Numbered from the stretch's first letter, positions 25,079 through 33,638 are shown. The stretch: DNA of 47,318 bases from Myxococcaceae bacterium (GCA_016926755.1 JAFGNZ010000077.1:1-47318); one strand, 5' to 3'. Made by a program: numbers and translations. The notes: generated by a model not told the origin, from the sequence alone.

Positions 25079-26023
25079 TCAGGCGAGCAGCGGCTCCAGA
25101 TCCAGCCCGCTCGCCAGCTCGGGCAGCGGCAGCTCGGCCCGCTCGGTGTCCAGCGGCCGCCCCTGGACCAGCTCGTAGCAGCTGGGGTCCGCCAGCACCT
25201 TCTGCACCAGCTTGTGGTTGAGCGCGTGGCCCGTCTTGAAGGCCTTCAGGTGGCCGATCACCGGCCGCCCGAAGAGGGACACGTCCCCCACGGCGTCCAG
25301 GATCTTGTGCCGCACGAACTCGTCCGGGAAGCGCAGCCCGTCCGGGTTGAGGATGGAGGACTCGTCCACGACGATGGCGTTCTCCAGCGAGCCGCCGCGG
25401 GCCAGCCCCAGCTTCTTGAGCTTCTCCACGTCCCGCACGAAGCCGAAGGTGCGCGCGGTGGAGATCTCCCGGGAGAAGCCCCGGTCGCTCAGCTCCAGCT
25501 CGAAGGCCTGGCTGGAGATGAGCGGGTGCTGGAAGTCGATGGAGCAGCTCACCCGGAAGCGGCGCGCGGGGACCAGCGAGGCCTCCTTGTCACCGTCCGT
25601 CACGGTGACGGGCTTCTTGATGACCAGGTAGCTGCGCCGCTCCTCGAGCTCGCGCACGCCCACGCGGGTCACCATCTCCACGAAGTGCGCGGCGCTGCCG
25701 TCCATCACGGGCACCTCGGGGCCGTCCAGCTCCGCGCGGACGTTGTCGATGCCCAGCCCGGCCAGCGCCGACAGCAGGTGCTCCACCGTGCCCACCTTCA
25801 CCCCGTCCTTGCCCAGGGTGGTGGCCAGCGCCGTGTCCACCACGTACTCGGAGAGCGCGGGGATGGCCACCGGGCACGGCGTGTCCGTGCGAACGAAGAC
25901 AATGCCGTGGTTCGCCGGAGCCGGCCAGAGGGTGAGGGTGACGGGCGCCCCCGAGTGAAGGCCAATGCCCTTGCAGGAGACAGGCTCGGAGAGGGTGCGC
26001 TGGGGATCGAAGAACAAAGGCAT
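25079..26023 (-). CDS. lpxC: UDP-3-O-acyl-N-acetylglucosamine deacetylase
   Basis: 314 aa from ATG at 26023 (a GTG seven codons earlier is possible). Zinc deacetylase, the committed step of lipid A synthesis. Motifs: QRTLSEPVSCKGIGLHSG (N-terminus), VGTVEHLLSALAGLGIDN (zinc His), VPVMDGSAAHFVEM (catalytic Glu-region equivalents), SREISTARTFGFVRDVEKL, and PDEFVRHKILDAVGDVSLFG holding the His and Asp zinc ligands. KTGHALNHKLV near the end contains the last conserved His. The 414-bp upstream region has hairpins described separately. Confidence 0.95.
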   Translation of the reverse strand: MPLFFDPQRTLSEPVSCKGIGLHSGAPVTLTLWPAPANHGIVFVRTDTPCPVAIPALSEYVVDTALATTLGKDGVKVGTVEHLLSALAGLGIDNVRAELDGPEVPVMDGSAAHFVEMVTRVGVRELEERRSYLVIKKPVTVTDGDKEASLVPARRFRVSCSIDFQHPLISSQAFELELSDRGFSREISTARTFGFVRDVEKLKKLGLARGGSLENAIVVDESSILNPDGLRFPDEFVRHKILDAVGDVSLFGRPVIGHLKAFKTGHALNHKLVQKVLADPSCYELVQGRPLDTERAELPLPELASGLDLEPLLA

Positions 26024-26437
26024 TGCGGGTTCGCCTCTCTTCACTGCTCGGTGCGGCCGTCTCGCCGCGCGGGCCCTCCGGAGTGGGGCCGAAACGTTGA
26101 CTGGTGATCTGATACGACGCGCTCAGGCCAGCAAACCACGTGCCACCCTCGCGGTACCCCACCCCTCTCGTAGGGTGGGCGTAATTTTCCGTAAGCCCTT
26201 GGACTCCCTGGGCTTTTTCCTCCTGGCGGCGCTGCGCCCCGCCCCCGCTGGGGGCTCTGCCCCTCAACTGGCTGGGTCCGCTCCCCTTCACCGTGACATG
26301 GATGTCCGAGATCCATTGCTCCCCTGCCCCAGACTTGTGACCTGCTGGACACACGGCCTTTGGTGCAGCGCGTCGCGTCCATAGCGCAAGGGACCGCCTG
26401 GAGGCAATCCTTCACTGGCCGTGTAACCGGTAGGAGC
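26024..26437. other. Gene-free region upstream of lpxC with two hairpins
   Basis: No credible coding sequence. Hairpin 1: CCCACCC (26158-26164) with GGGTGGG (26173-26179). Hairpin 2: AAGCCC (26193-26198) with GGGCTT (26210-26215), followed on the + strand by a T-run, the form of an intrinsic terminator for + transcription although no + gene precedes it. AACGTTGAC occurs at 26093-26101. This may be a small + strand RNA or a structured lpxC leader. Confidence 0.4.
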
Positions 26438-27928
26438 TCAGCGGCTGGTGGGGGCCAGGAAGCGGTCCCGCAGGGCCTCGGCGTCCTTGCGATCGAGGCT
26501 GCGCCCCTGGAGGAGCACGCGACGGCTGACGGCGACGAAGGTGCTCTCCAGGGTGGGGGTGAACTGATGCACATCCTCGGCGAGCCGGAGGCGGATGCTG
26601 GAGCCCTCCGGGGGCCAGGGCAGCTCCACGAGCAGCGCGGTGAAGCGATCGAAGGGCTCGTAGTCCGAGTAGCGCAGCAGCTGGTAGCTCACGTCCTGGA
26701 AGTAGCCGAGGAAGGACTTGAGGCCGGAGAGCGCGGCCTCCGCGGCCGGCACGTCCTCCGCGCGCAGCGCCGTCTCCGTGGCGCGGCAGAGCTGGCCGAG
26801 GACCCACAGATCCTTGCGCAGGCGGGTGGCCATGGCCTCCTGGGACACGAGCTGCTGGAAGGCGTCCTCGCCGGTGGCGGCCCCGGGCTCGAGCGCCTCC
26901 ACGAGCGCCACCACCTGGGCGCGGAAGAGGGCGGTGAAGGCGCTGGCCGCCTTCATGGGCACGTCCGAAGCGCTCTCCTGGCCCGCCATCACCTCGCGGG
27001 CGATGCGCTGGGACTCCCGGGCGATGTCGCGCGCGGCGCGCAGGCCCGCGGCCTTGAGGCGCTTGGGGCCGGCCTGGGTGGCCAGATCCTCACGCAGGAA
27101 GCCCACCAGGCTCACCGCCTCGCTGCGCACCAGCGCGAGCACCACGCGCGCCCGCGGCGGGGGGGACTCCTCGCCCTCCTGGCCCACATAGGAGAGGTAG
27201 CGCAGCAGGCGGAAGAGCGCGAGCAGGGCGGTGGTGAAGACGGGGCGCACGTCCGAGGGCTGCCCGGCGAGCAGCTCGAGGATCCGCACCGAGCGGATGC
27301 GGTCGTACTCGATGCGGAACTCCAGCGGCCGGAAGGGCCGGAAGTAGCGGTTGAGGGCGATCTCTCGCAGCGCCAGGTTGCCCACGTCGGTGAAGAGGCC
27401 GAGGCTGCACACGGGCAGCTTGAGCAGGTGATCGATCAGGTTGCGCAGGGCCTCGAAGGACTCGCGCAGCACGAAGAGGCTCTCCTGGGGCGTCTCCTGG
27501 TGCAGTTCCTGCTCGAGGAAGGCGTGGCGGACGCGGTCGTCGGCCAGCTGCGTCTCCACGTACTTGCGGAAGACCATCTTCGAGTCCGAGTCCGGATCCA
27601 GCAGGCGGCGGGCGAGGCGGATGGCGCGGTGGATGGCGTCGCGGACGTCCTCCAGCTCCTCGTGGAAGTCCCGGGTGACCAGGGGGCGCTCGGAGGCGTC
27701 CACCACCACGCTGTGGAGGTTGAAGTAGCGCTCCACGCCGCGCAGGAGCATCTCGAACTCGAAGAGCTGCTCCTCGCGGCCCTCCACGCTCAGGCCACGC
27801 AGCCACCGCTCGCGCTCGGCGAGCACGCCGATCCGCGAGGCCTGGGTGGTGCGCATCAGGTCCGAGTAGAAGTCCCGGGAACTCCGGGGCACCGTCGGGA
27901 CCGGCTCCTTCGCGCCTGCCGGGCTCAT
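26438..27928 (-). CDS. Uncharacterised 496-aa protein
   Basis: 496 aa, no signal peptide and no membrane helix. It is helical throughout with many Arg/Leu/Glu-rich amphipathic stretches (SRIGVLAERERWLRGLSVEG; EDVRDAIHRAIRLARRLLD; FTTALLALFRLLRYLSYVGQ; AARDIARESQRIAREVMAGQ). I recognise no family. The base composition matches the host core, so it is a resident gene. The start lies 16 bp after the ruvB stop on the same strand, so it is probably cotranscribed with ruvB; a role in DNA metabolism or in a scaffold is possible but nothing in the sequence proves it. Confidence 0.7.
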   Translation of the reverse strand: MSPAGAKEPVPTVPRSSRDFYSDLMRTTQASRIGVLAERERWLRGLSVEGREEQLFEFEMLLRGVERYFNLHSVVVDASERPLVTRDFHEELEDVRDAIHRAIRLARRLLDPDSDSKMVFRKYVETQLADDRVRHAFLEQELHQETPQESLFVLRESFEALRNLIDHLLKLPVCSLGLFTDVGNLALREIALNRYFRPFRPLEFRIEYDRIRSVRILELLAGQPSDVRPVFTTALLALFRLLRYLSYVGQEGEESPPPRARVVLALVRSEAVSLVGFLREDLATQAGPKRLKAAGLRAARDIARESQRIAREVMAGQESASDVPMKAASAFTALFRAQVVALVEALEPGAATGEDAFQQLVSQEAMATRLRKDLWVLGQLCRATETALRAEDVPAAEAALSGLKSFLGYFQDVSYQLLRYSDYEPFDRFTALLVELPWPPEGSSIRLRLAEDVHQFTPTLESTFVAVSRRVLLQGRSLDRKDAEALRDRFLAPTSR

Positions 27929-27944
27929 CGTGGGTGGCTTCCTA

Positions 27945-28979
27945 TCAGAAGAGGCTGCCTTGGGGTGAGGCGGGAGGAGGCGCCTTCTTGAAATAGCCGT
28001 AGGCGCGGTGGGTGGCCATGCGGCCGCGGGGGGTGCGCTGCAGGAAGCCCTCCTGGAGGAGGAAGGGCTCGTACACGTCCTCGAGGGTGTCGCGCTGCTC
28101 GCCCACGCTGGCGGCGATGGTCTCCACCCCCACCGGACCGCCGCCGAACTTGTCGATGATGGTCAGGAGGATCTTCCGGTCCATGGCGTCCAGGCCGCTG
28201 GCGTCCACCCCGAGCCGATCCAGCGAGGTGCGGGCCAGCGCCAGGGTGATGCGGCCCTCGCCCTCCACCTGGGCGAAGTCGCGCAGCCGGCGCAGCAGCC
28301 GGTTGGCGATGCGGGGCGTGCCACGCGAGCGGGTGGAGATCTCCTTGCTGGCGTCGCGGTCCAGGGGGATGCCGAGGATGCGGCCCGAGCGGTTGAGGAT
28401 CAGCTCCAGGTGCCTGGGCTCGTAGTACTCGAGGCGCTCCTGGATCTGGAACCGGTCTCGCAGGGGCGAGGTGAGCAGGCCCGTGCGGGTGGTGGCGCCG
28501 ATGAGGGTGAAGGGCGGCAGATCGATCTTCATCGCCCGGGCGGCGGGCCCGGTGTCGATGGTGATGTCCAGCCGGAAGTCCTCCATGGCGGGGTAGAGGT
28601 ACTCCTCGACGGCGGCGTTGAGGCGGTGGATCTCGTCGATGAAGAGGACGTCGCGCTCGTTGAGGTTGGTGAGCAGGCCGGCGAGATCGCCCTTGCGCTC
28701 GAGGGCGGGGCCGCTGGTGACGTGGATGCCCACGCCGAGCTCGGCGGCGATGATGTGGGCCAGGGAGGTCTTCCCCAGGCCCGGGGGCCCGGAGAAGAGG
28801 CAGTGGTCGAGCGCGTCCCGGCGGTTGCCCGCCGCGCGCACATAGACCTTGAGCTTCTCGACGACGGTGTCCTGCCCGACGTACTCCTCGAAGGTGCGAG
28901 GCCGGAGGGAGGCCTCCAGGCGGACTTCCTCCGCCAGCGGCTCTTCGGACAGCGTCTCGGACTTCCGCTTCGTAGCCAT
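27945..28979 (-). CDS. ruvB: Holliday junction branch-migration ATPase
   Basis: 344 aa, usual RuvB length. AAA+ motor that drives branch migration with RuvA. N-terminus [20 protein letters not shown]; Walker [10 protein letters not shown] (64-72); Walker B LFIDEIHR (112-119); sensor 1 LIGATTRTG; arginine-finger region LRDRFQI; the C-terminal winged helix has [20 protein letters not shown] and [14 protein letters not shown] at 28979 fits the family start; the 15-residue extension is rejected. ruvA and ruvC are not in the window. It ends PQGSLF, loosely like a clamp-binding end but lacking the second consensus residue. Confidence 0.96.
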   Translation of the reverse strand: MATKRKSETLSEEPLAEEVRLEASLRPRTFEEYVGQDTVVEKLKVYVRAAGNRRDALDHCLFSGPPGLGKTSLAHIIAAELGVGIHVTSGPALERKGDLAGLLTNLNERDVLFIDEIHRLNAAVEEYLYPAMEDFRLDITIDTGPAARAMKIDLPPFTLIGATTRTGLLTSPLRDRFQIQERLEYYEPRHLELILNRSGRILGIPLDRDASKEISTRSRGTPRIANRLLRRLRDFAQVEGEGRITLALARTSLDRLGVDASGLDAMDRKILLTIIDKFGGGPVGVETIAASVGEQRDTLEDVYEPFLLQEGFLQRTPRGRMATHRAYGYFKKAPPPASPQGSLF

Positions 28980-29079
28980 TTCAGGGTTCACCCTAGCAAG
29001 AACGGCGCGCGTGTCGCCGACCATCTCCCAGGGCTAGACTCGCGCGCCACACCGGCTGGTTGGCCAGGGAGCGCACGAC

Positions 29080-30318
29080 GTGAAGGGTCTCGTCTTCGAT
29101 CTGTCCATCCCCAAGTACGTGCTCGCCAAGGGCATCGGCGGGCTGTATCCGAAGGTCCACTACGGCCCGGGCAGCTGCCTGTCCCTGCGAGAGCTCCCCT
29201 CCCCCACCCCGCCGGGCCCCGAGTGGGTGAGGCTGAAGCCCTTGCTGACAGGCCTGTGCGGCTCGGACATGGCGACGTTCTTCTTCAAGGCCAGCCCGCA
29301 GCTGGAGCCCTTCAATAGCTTCCCGGCGGTGCTGGGGCACGAGATCCTCGCCGAGGTGACGGCGCTGGGCGCTCAGACGCGGGGAGTGGAGGTGGGACAG
29401 CGCGTGGTGGTGAACCCGCTGCTGCCCTGCCGCCTGAGGGGCATCCAGCCGCCCTGCAAGCCGTGCTCGGCGGGCCTGGAGAACGGGTGCGAGCGGACGG
29501 CGGATGGGTGCCTGGCGGCCGGGCAGATGCTCGGCTACCAGAAGGATCTGCCGGGCGGCATGGGCACGGAGATGGTGGCCCACCCGTCCCAGCTCCACCC
29601 GGTGCCGGCGGAGGTATCGAACAAGGGAGGCGTGCTGGTGGAGCCGCTGGCGGTGAGCCTGCACGCGGTCCTCAAGGCGTCGCTGAAGGACGAGGACCGG
29701 GTGCTCGTCATCGGCGGCGGGCCGGTGGCCTTCGCGGCGCTGTGGGCCATCCGAGCGCTGGGGCACCGCTGCCACGTGACGCTGCTGGCCACGGAGGAGT
29801 ACCAGCTGAAGCTCGCCCGGCAGCTCGGCGCGGATGACGCCTTCCGGGTGCGGGAGGACGTGAAGGAGGCCGAGGAGGTGGCGCGGCTGACGGGGGCGCG
29901 GGTGTACAGGCCGGTCATCGGGCCACCCGCGATGACGGGGGGCTTCGAGGTGACGATCGACTGCATCGGCAGCGCCACGTCCGTGCAGGACTCGCTGCGC
30001 TACACCCGGGCGCTGGGCCGGGTGGTGCTGGTGGGGGCCGCGGGCATCCTGGAGCGGGTGGACTGGACCACGGTGTGGCGTAATGAACTGACGCTGCTCG
30101 GTTCCTACGTCTACGGGCCAGAGCGCTTCCGCGGGGAGCGCAAGCACACGTTTGATCTGGTACTGGAGCTGCTTGCCCGCCGGGAGGGCCCGGATCCCTC
30201 CATGCTCGTGACACATACCTTCCCGCTCTCGAGGTACCGAGAGGCCATTGAGGCAAACCTGGCGCGAGGGCGCTACCAGTCCGTGAAGACGGCTTTTGAC
30301 CTGACGGTGACCGCATGA
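29080..30318 (+). CDS. Zinc-binding MDR alcohol dehydrogenase-family protein
   Basis: 412 aa from GTG with GGGAG upstream. Medium-chain dehydrogenase: catalytic zinc site LLTGLCGSDMATF and AVLGHEILAEV (GHE), structural zinc cysteines in PPCKPCSAGLENGCERTADG, and the Rossmann motif RVLVIGGGPVAFAALWAIRALG. The family oxidises alcohols or polyols with NAD(P). Substrate not determined. The stop overlaps the start of the metallo-beta-lactamase gene by 4 bp, so the two act together, perhaps oxidising and hydrolysing successive intermediates. It is divergent from ruvB with 100 bp between. Confidence 0.85.
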   Translation: MKGLVFDLSIPKYVLAKGIGGLYPKVHYGPGSCLSLRELPSPTPPGPEWVRLKPLLTGLCGSDMATFFFKASPQLEPFNSFPAVLGHEILAEVTALGAQTRGVEVGQRVVVNPLLPCRLRGIQPPCKPCSAGLENGCERTADGCLAAGQMLGYQKDLPGGMGTEMVAHPSQLHPVPAEVSNKGGVLVEPLAVSLHAVLKASLKDEDRVLVIGGGPVAFAALWAIRALGHRCHVTLLATEEYQLKLARQLGADDAFRVREDVKEAEEVARLTGARVYRPVIGPPAMTGGFEVTIDCIGSATSVQDSLRYTRALGRVVLVGAAGILERVDWTTVWRNELTLLGSYVYGPERFRGERKHTFDLVLELLARREGPDPSMLVTHTFPLSRYREAIEANLARGRYQSVKTAFDLTVTA

Positions 30319-31388
30319 GCACGACCTTCCGCTCCCTGCCCTTCCTCGCCGAGGCGCGCGCCGAGCGCGTCCCCGGCCTCCGCCTGCAGCAGCTCCGCCG
30401 CGCCACGCTGGAGGCGCGAGAGGCGTTCATGGCCGGCGGGCCGGTGGCCGCGGTGGCCACGTGCGATCTGATCACGTTCCCCTACCCGGCCCAGTTCGCG
30501 TTCAGCGGGGCGGCGCTGTCTCCGGCGCCATACGTGATGATGAAGAACCGGATGCAGGTGGTTCAGTTCCTGGAGGACGGGGAGCGACGCACGCTGCTCT
30601 TCAACCCCAGCGACTACGAGCGTGGGCAGGCGGCTCCTTTCTTCCGGAGCCTGCGCGAGCGGTACGGCAGCTTCGTCTCGGACAAGGTGATGTCCACGCG
30701 CCATGGCACGGTGCAGAGCCACCTGTCGGCGCTGGGGCTGACGCCCGAGGACGTGGACTACATCGCGTTCGATCACCTGCACGTCCAGGACGTGCGCGGC
30801 TGGCTGGGTGGGGAGGGCGCGTCTGCGTACTTCCCTCGGGCGAAGCTGCTGGTGCAGCGCGCCGAGTGGGAGGGCGCGAAGAACCTGCACCCGATGCAGG
30901 CGGTCTGGTACGTGCCGAGCGGCACGGCGGGGGTGCCCGAGGAGCGGGTGGTGCTGCTGGACGGGGATCTCTGGCTGGGGCCCGGGGCGGCGATCCTGTC
31001 CACACCGGGGCACACGCTGGGGAACATGTCGCTGGCGGTGGCAACGGACCGCGAGGTGTTCGTGGTGAGCGAGAACGGGGTGGCGACGGAGAGCTACACG
31101 CCGCTGCAGTCGAGCATCCCGGGCTTGAGGAGCTTCGCCGAGCACATGGGGCTGGAGGTGGTGCTCAACGGCAACACGCGCGAGCACTCGCTGGACCAGT
31201 ACTCGTCGATGGTGGTGGAGAAGCTGTTCGCGGGTCCGTCACAGGTGGACGGGGCCTACGCGAACTTCCACCCTTCCTCGCAGCTGACGGCGTCGATGCT
31301 GGCACCGGGCCTGGCACCCACGGCGGTGTTGCCCGCACCGAACTTCGGAGACGTGCGCCCATCCGCCACGACCCGCCGTGCGGCATAA
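30315..31388 (+). CDS. Metallo-beta-lactamase-fold hydrolase
   Basis: 357 aa. ATGA overlap with the dehydrogenase gene. Metal motifs: FDHLHVQD (HxHxxD, around 156-163), ILSTPGHTLGNMSLAV (the third His) and later NGNTREHSLDQY. There is no signal peptide, so it is a cytoplasmic hydrolase of the glyoxalase II/lactonase class rather than an antibiotic-resistance enzyme. Start is set by the coupling overlap. Downstream is a 513-bp gene-free stretch at the edge of the low-GC island. Confidence 0.8.
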   Translation: MSTTFRSLPFLAEARAERVPGLRLQQLRRATLEAREAFMAGGPVAAVATCDLITFPYPAQFAFSGAALSPAPYVMMKNRMQVVQFLEDGERRTLLFNPSDYERGQAAPFFRSLRERYGSFVSDKVMSTRHGTVQSHLSALGLTPEDVDYIAFDHLHVQDVRGWLGGEGASAYFPRAKLLVQRAEWEGAKNLHPMQAVWYVPSGTAGVPEERVVLLDGDLWLGPGAAILSTPGHTLGNMSLAVATDREVFVVSENGVATESYTPLQSSIPGLRSFAEHMGLEVVLNGNTREHSLDQYSSMVVEKLFAGPSQVDGAYANFHPSSQLTASMLAPGLAPTAVLPAPNFGDVRPSATTRRAA

Positions 31389-31901
31389 CGCGCCTCTCAC
31401 CATCTCACCCCGTCAAGAAATCTCGGCTCCTCAGCAGGATCCGTGGGCGCTTCAGCCCCCCGGAGTGGGGATTTCTCCGAGGGGGAGGGTGGGCGTGGGG
31501 CTGCCGCGCAACTGAGCCCCGGAGCCAGAGCCCCTGCGGAACACCCGTCCGCCGTCGCCAGGGACAGAAGTGCTCCGCGCACCGCGGGTGCCATGGCCGC
31601 CGAAGGCGCCCCAGCGAAGCGGGTCGGAGGATGCAAAGCGGCCGGAGAGCCTTGGCGCCAGCGAGCACGGAGCCATGCTGCCCGAGTTGCAGAGGCGGAG
31701 CGCTTCCCGCGATTGGTCGAGACGCGCCCTCCCTTGGCGGCGACGCGCATGACTCGGCCCCACCACCGAGGGACTTGGCCGATCATCCCTTCGAGCACCC
31801 ACAGGTTCCGCTGAGGAACCGAAATATCTCCACATCGAATTCATTATCTCTGAATCCGCAATTCACAATTAAACGTCCCACGAATTGATCAAAACAGCCC
31901 C
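31389..31901. other. Gene-free border of the accessory island
   Basis: No convincing gene. 31389-31800 is GC-rich and reads in every frame as low-value text, as mobile-element debris often does. GAAATC (about 31412) and GATTTC (about 31468) face each other some 50 bp apart. Near 31800 composition changes sharply to AT-richer DNA that runs into the AlbA_2 gene, so I place the island border here. Confidence 0.4.
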
Positions 31902-32528
31902 ATGATGACTGCAAGCCAGTTTCTCGAACTCCTCGAAAGAAGCGAGAGCGACATTCTCGACTTCAAGGGTCGCGCATATGATCTCACGCAAGAATACTCC
32001 AGGGCCGCGCTGGTTAAAGACGTCTTGTGCATGTCCAACACACCTAGAGAAGAGCCAGCACACATAATCCTAATAGGCGTATCAAAGAACGCAGACGGTA
32101 CCTTTACCCTGCCAGGGCTAGACAAGCCTCTCGACGACGCCGACCTGCAATCTCAATTTCGCGAACGAGTCTTTCCCATTCCAGAGTTCACATACGAAGT
32201 CCTGAAACACGAAGGAAAGCCCTTCGGCATCATCACTATACCGCCACGACGCATCGGCCCAAGCGCCGTACTCAAAGACCATGGCGATCAATTACAGCAA
32301 GGGCTCATCTATTTCCGCAGAAACACCCAGAACGACTATGCCAGGACAGACGATCTGCGAAAAATCATCTCCTGGTTCGACACTCAAGCAGCCCCCTCAC
32401 CAGTGTTACCGAGCACGGTGATTGAGGGATCGAGGCCCTCCAGCGATCCAGCTTTTTGCCGGGTAGCGGTTTTGCAGGAGAGCGCGCTTCCCGCAGCCAG
32501 CCAGATCCTGGCGGTGCAGGCTGGGTGA
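31902..32528 (+). CDS. AlbA_2 (Schlafen-type) DNA-binding domain protein, C-terminus probably replaced
   Basis: 208 aa. Residues 1-165 form an AlbA_2 domain: LLERSESDILDFKGRAYDL (the E..DLDFK element), SRAALVKDVLCMSN, HIILIGVSKNADGTF (the GV strand), and IPPRRIGPSAVLKD and GLIYFRRNTQNDYA (the YxRRG.....A element). Codons are AT-richer than neighbours, as elsewhere in the island. After about residue 168 the composition jumps to that of the host and the text (SRPSSDPAFCRVAVLQESAL) looks like frame-through of mobile-element DNA. The original protein was probably longer, with an effector domain lost. AlbA_2 proteins occur in defence and regulation; the role here is unknown. Confidence 0.65.
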   Translation: MMTASQFLELLERSESDILDFKGRAYDLTQEYSRAALVKDVLCMSNTPREEPAHIILIGVSKNADGTFTLPGLDKPLDDADLQSQFRERVFPIPEFTYEVLKHEGKPFGIITIPPRRIGPSAVLKDHGDQLQQGLIYFRRNTQNDYARTDDLRKIISWFDTQAAPSPVLPSTVIEGSRPSSDPAFCRVAVLQESALPAASQILAVQAG

Positions 32529-32573
32529 GGTAACCCGGAAGGCGAAAGGACGGAGCACGGGGCGCAGGGCGCC

Positions 32574-32632
32574 CACCGCCGCAGGCGGGCGGTGAAAGTG
32601 CTCTGGAGCGTGAGTGCAGCACGCTCCAGAGC
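32574..32632. repeat. Two adjacent perfect hairpins
   Basis: CACCGCC (32574-32580) pairs with GGCGGTG (32588-32594) across a 7-nt loop. Six bases after the second hairpin's neighbour begins, GCTCTGGAGCGTG (32600-32612) pairs perfectly with CACGCTCCAGAGC (32620-32632), 13 bp with a 7-nt loop. They lie 60 bp upstream of the zinc-ribbon gene. Confidence 0.8.
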
Positions 32633-32691
32633 GGGGCTCCGCAAGCTCATCGGTGAAAGAGCGGAGCCAGCAAGGAATCATCCGAAGCCAG

Positions 32692-33324
32692 GTGGACGTC
32701 AAGCTCTGGCGCGAGCACATGCCGAGCGTGGAGCAGGTGCGGCCGACGCACTGCCCGTGCTGCGGGGCTGCGAGCCGACCTTTGGGAGGCCCGGTGGTGG
32801 TGCAGGGGCACGGGACCCGAGATCGGCAGTTGTGGGGCCCGTTGAGTGTGGGCGCCAGCGCGCAGGTGCACCTCATCCGGGTCAGACGCTACCGGTGCAT
32901 CCGGTGCGGGGCGGTGGTGACGGTGACGCCCTCGCAGGTGTTGCACAAGCGGCTGTACGGGGCGGCGGTGATCGGCTTGGCGCTGGCGCTGTTCGGGCTG
33001 GTGATGCTGACGGCGTGGCAGGTGCGACAGCAGGTGAGCCCCTTTCAGGTGGTAGGAGCCTGCTCGAGCGGCAGGTGGCGCACCCTCAAGCGCTGGTGCG
33101 AGGCGGCCGTGGAGGGGCGGCTGTGGCAGAGCGTACGCGGGCTTGTGGCAGCAGGCCCTGTGCGCCAGGTGGCTGGCAGGTGCGCCTCGACGCTGGCCGG
33201 CTACGTGCTGCCGTCTGCCGAGCTGGAAACGATCCTCGCGAAACGCGGGGTTTCGATCGCGGGGACCGCGGGCAAACCGCGGGATCTATCCCCATGTCCC
33301 TGGATCGGACGTCCAGAGGCTTGA
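32692..33324 (+). CDS. Zinc-ribbon protein of the IS-associated DUF6431-like type, 3' end altered
   Basis: About 210 aa from GTG 32692 (ATG 32719 also possible). It has two zinc-ribbon pairs, CPCCG and YRCIRCGAV, separated by about 40 residues, then HKRLYGAAVIGLALALFG and SSGRWRTLKRWCEAAVEG. This is the layout of small IS-associated zinc-ribbon proteins (DUF6431-like, from memory) that precede a DDE transposase. No transposase follows. The last 36 codons (ETILAKRGVSIAG onward) come from one arm of the 41-bp inverted repeat, so the original C-terminus has been replaced. Probably non-functional or domesticated. Confidence 0.4.
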   Translation: MDVKLWREHMPSVEQVRPTHCPCCGAASRPLGGPVVVQGHGTRDRQLWGPLSVGASAQVHLIRVRRYRCIRCGAVVTVTPSQVLHKRLYGAAVIGLALALFGLVMLTAWQVRQQVSPFQVVGACSSGRWRTLKRWCEAAVEGRLWQSVRGLVAAGPVRQVAGRCASTLAGYVLPSAELETILAKRGVSIAGTAGKPRDLSPCPWIGRPEA

Positions 33325-33457
33325 ACTCTGGGCGGTCCAGCCGCCATCGCGCCGCGCAAAACCTTCGAAATGACTCGGCCTCGCTGCGGCGCGAAGGGGG
33401 AAAACGATCGCGCTGGCCGCGATCGCTACGACGCGCTTTTCGAGGATCGTCTCCACC
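33222..33457. repeat. Facing 41-bp imperfect inverted repeat, MITE-like
   Basis: 33222-33262 (+ strand) and 33417-33457 (- strand) agree at 32 of 41 positions by hand count. They share ACGATCCTCG and CGATCGCGG blocks and enclose about 154 bp. Both arms translate outward to similar peptides (LETILAKRGVSIA and VETILEKRVVAIA). CGATCGCG/CGCGATCG at 33405-33425 is a perfect 8-bp palindrome with a 5-nt loop. Confidence 0.6.
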
Positions 33458-33471
33458 GTAAGCAGCAAGCA

Positions 33472-33638
33472 CGCACCAAACCTCCAGCCAATATTGCCGT
33501 GTGACAATTTTTGCTTCTTGGTTGAAATGCGTTGAACGTTGAATAACTCCCCTCTACACTCGGCGGATCGGGCGCGTCATCCTACTTCTTGGGTCACTCC
33601 TCCTCCTTCTGACGAATAAGGTAGGATAAACTCGCTCA
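33472..33638. other. AT-rich spacer downstream of the protease gene
   Basis: No gene. ATCCTAC (about 33579) faces GTAGGAT (about 33622) across some 36 bp, just beyond the protease stop; this could be a weak terminator. AACGTTGAA occurs near 33534, a variant of the AACGTTGAC word seen in three other intergenic regions. Confidence 0.35.

Larger units (their letters stand above)
32397..33471 (+). mobile_element. Degenerate mobile-element segment
   Basis: A GC-rich block inserted in lower-GC DNA. It cuts the AlbA_2 gene, carries a zinc-ribbon gene, perfect hairpins (32574-32594 and 32600-32632), a palindrome (33405-33425) and a pair of facing 41-bp arms (33222-33262 and 33417-33457). No complete transposase, clear terminal inverted repeats or target duplication were found, so borders are approximate. 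Confidence 0.45.

Noticed and set aside
22636-25221. Very long + strand open frame opposite pyrF, DUF4388 and DsbA-like genes
   Set aside because: It is the antisense shadow of three recognised genes; its His/Arg/Leu-rich text is typical of the reverse of high-GC codons.
26041-26574. Open frames across the lpxC upstream region
   Set aside because: Low-value text in every frame, no ribosome site, and clear structured non-coding features.
27945-27962. PQGSLF at the end of RuvB as a clamp-binding motif
   Set aside because: The second consensus position (Leu or Met) is Gly, so the match is poor.
31397-31888. Several overlapping open frames in the GC-rich island border
   Set aside because: No signal, domain or ribosome site; text resembles repetitive mobile-element debris.
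33472-33638. Possible intrinsic terminator after the protease gene (ATCCTAC/GTAGGAT)
   Set aside because: Arms are only 7 bp, 36 bp apart, and no T-run follows on the coding strand.
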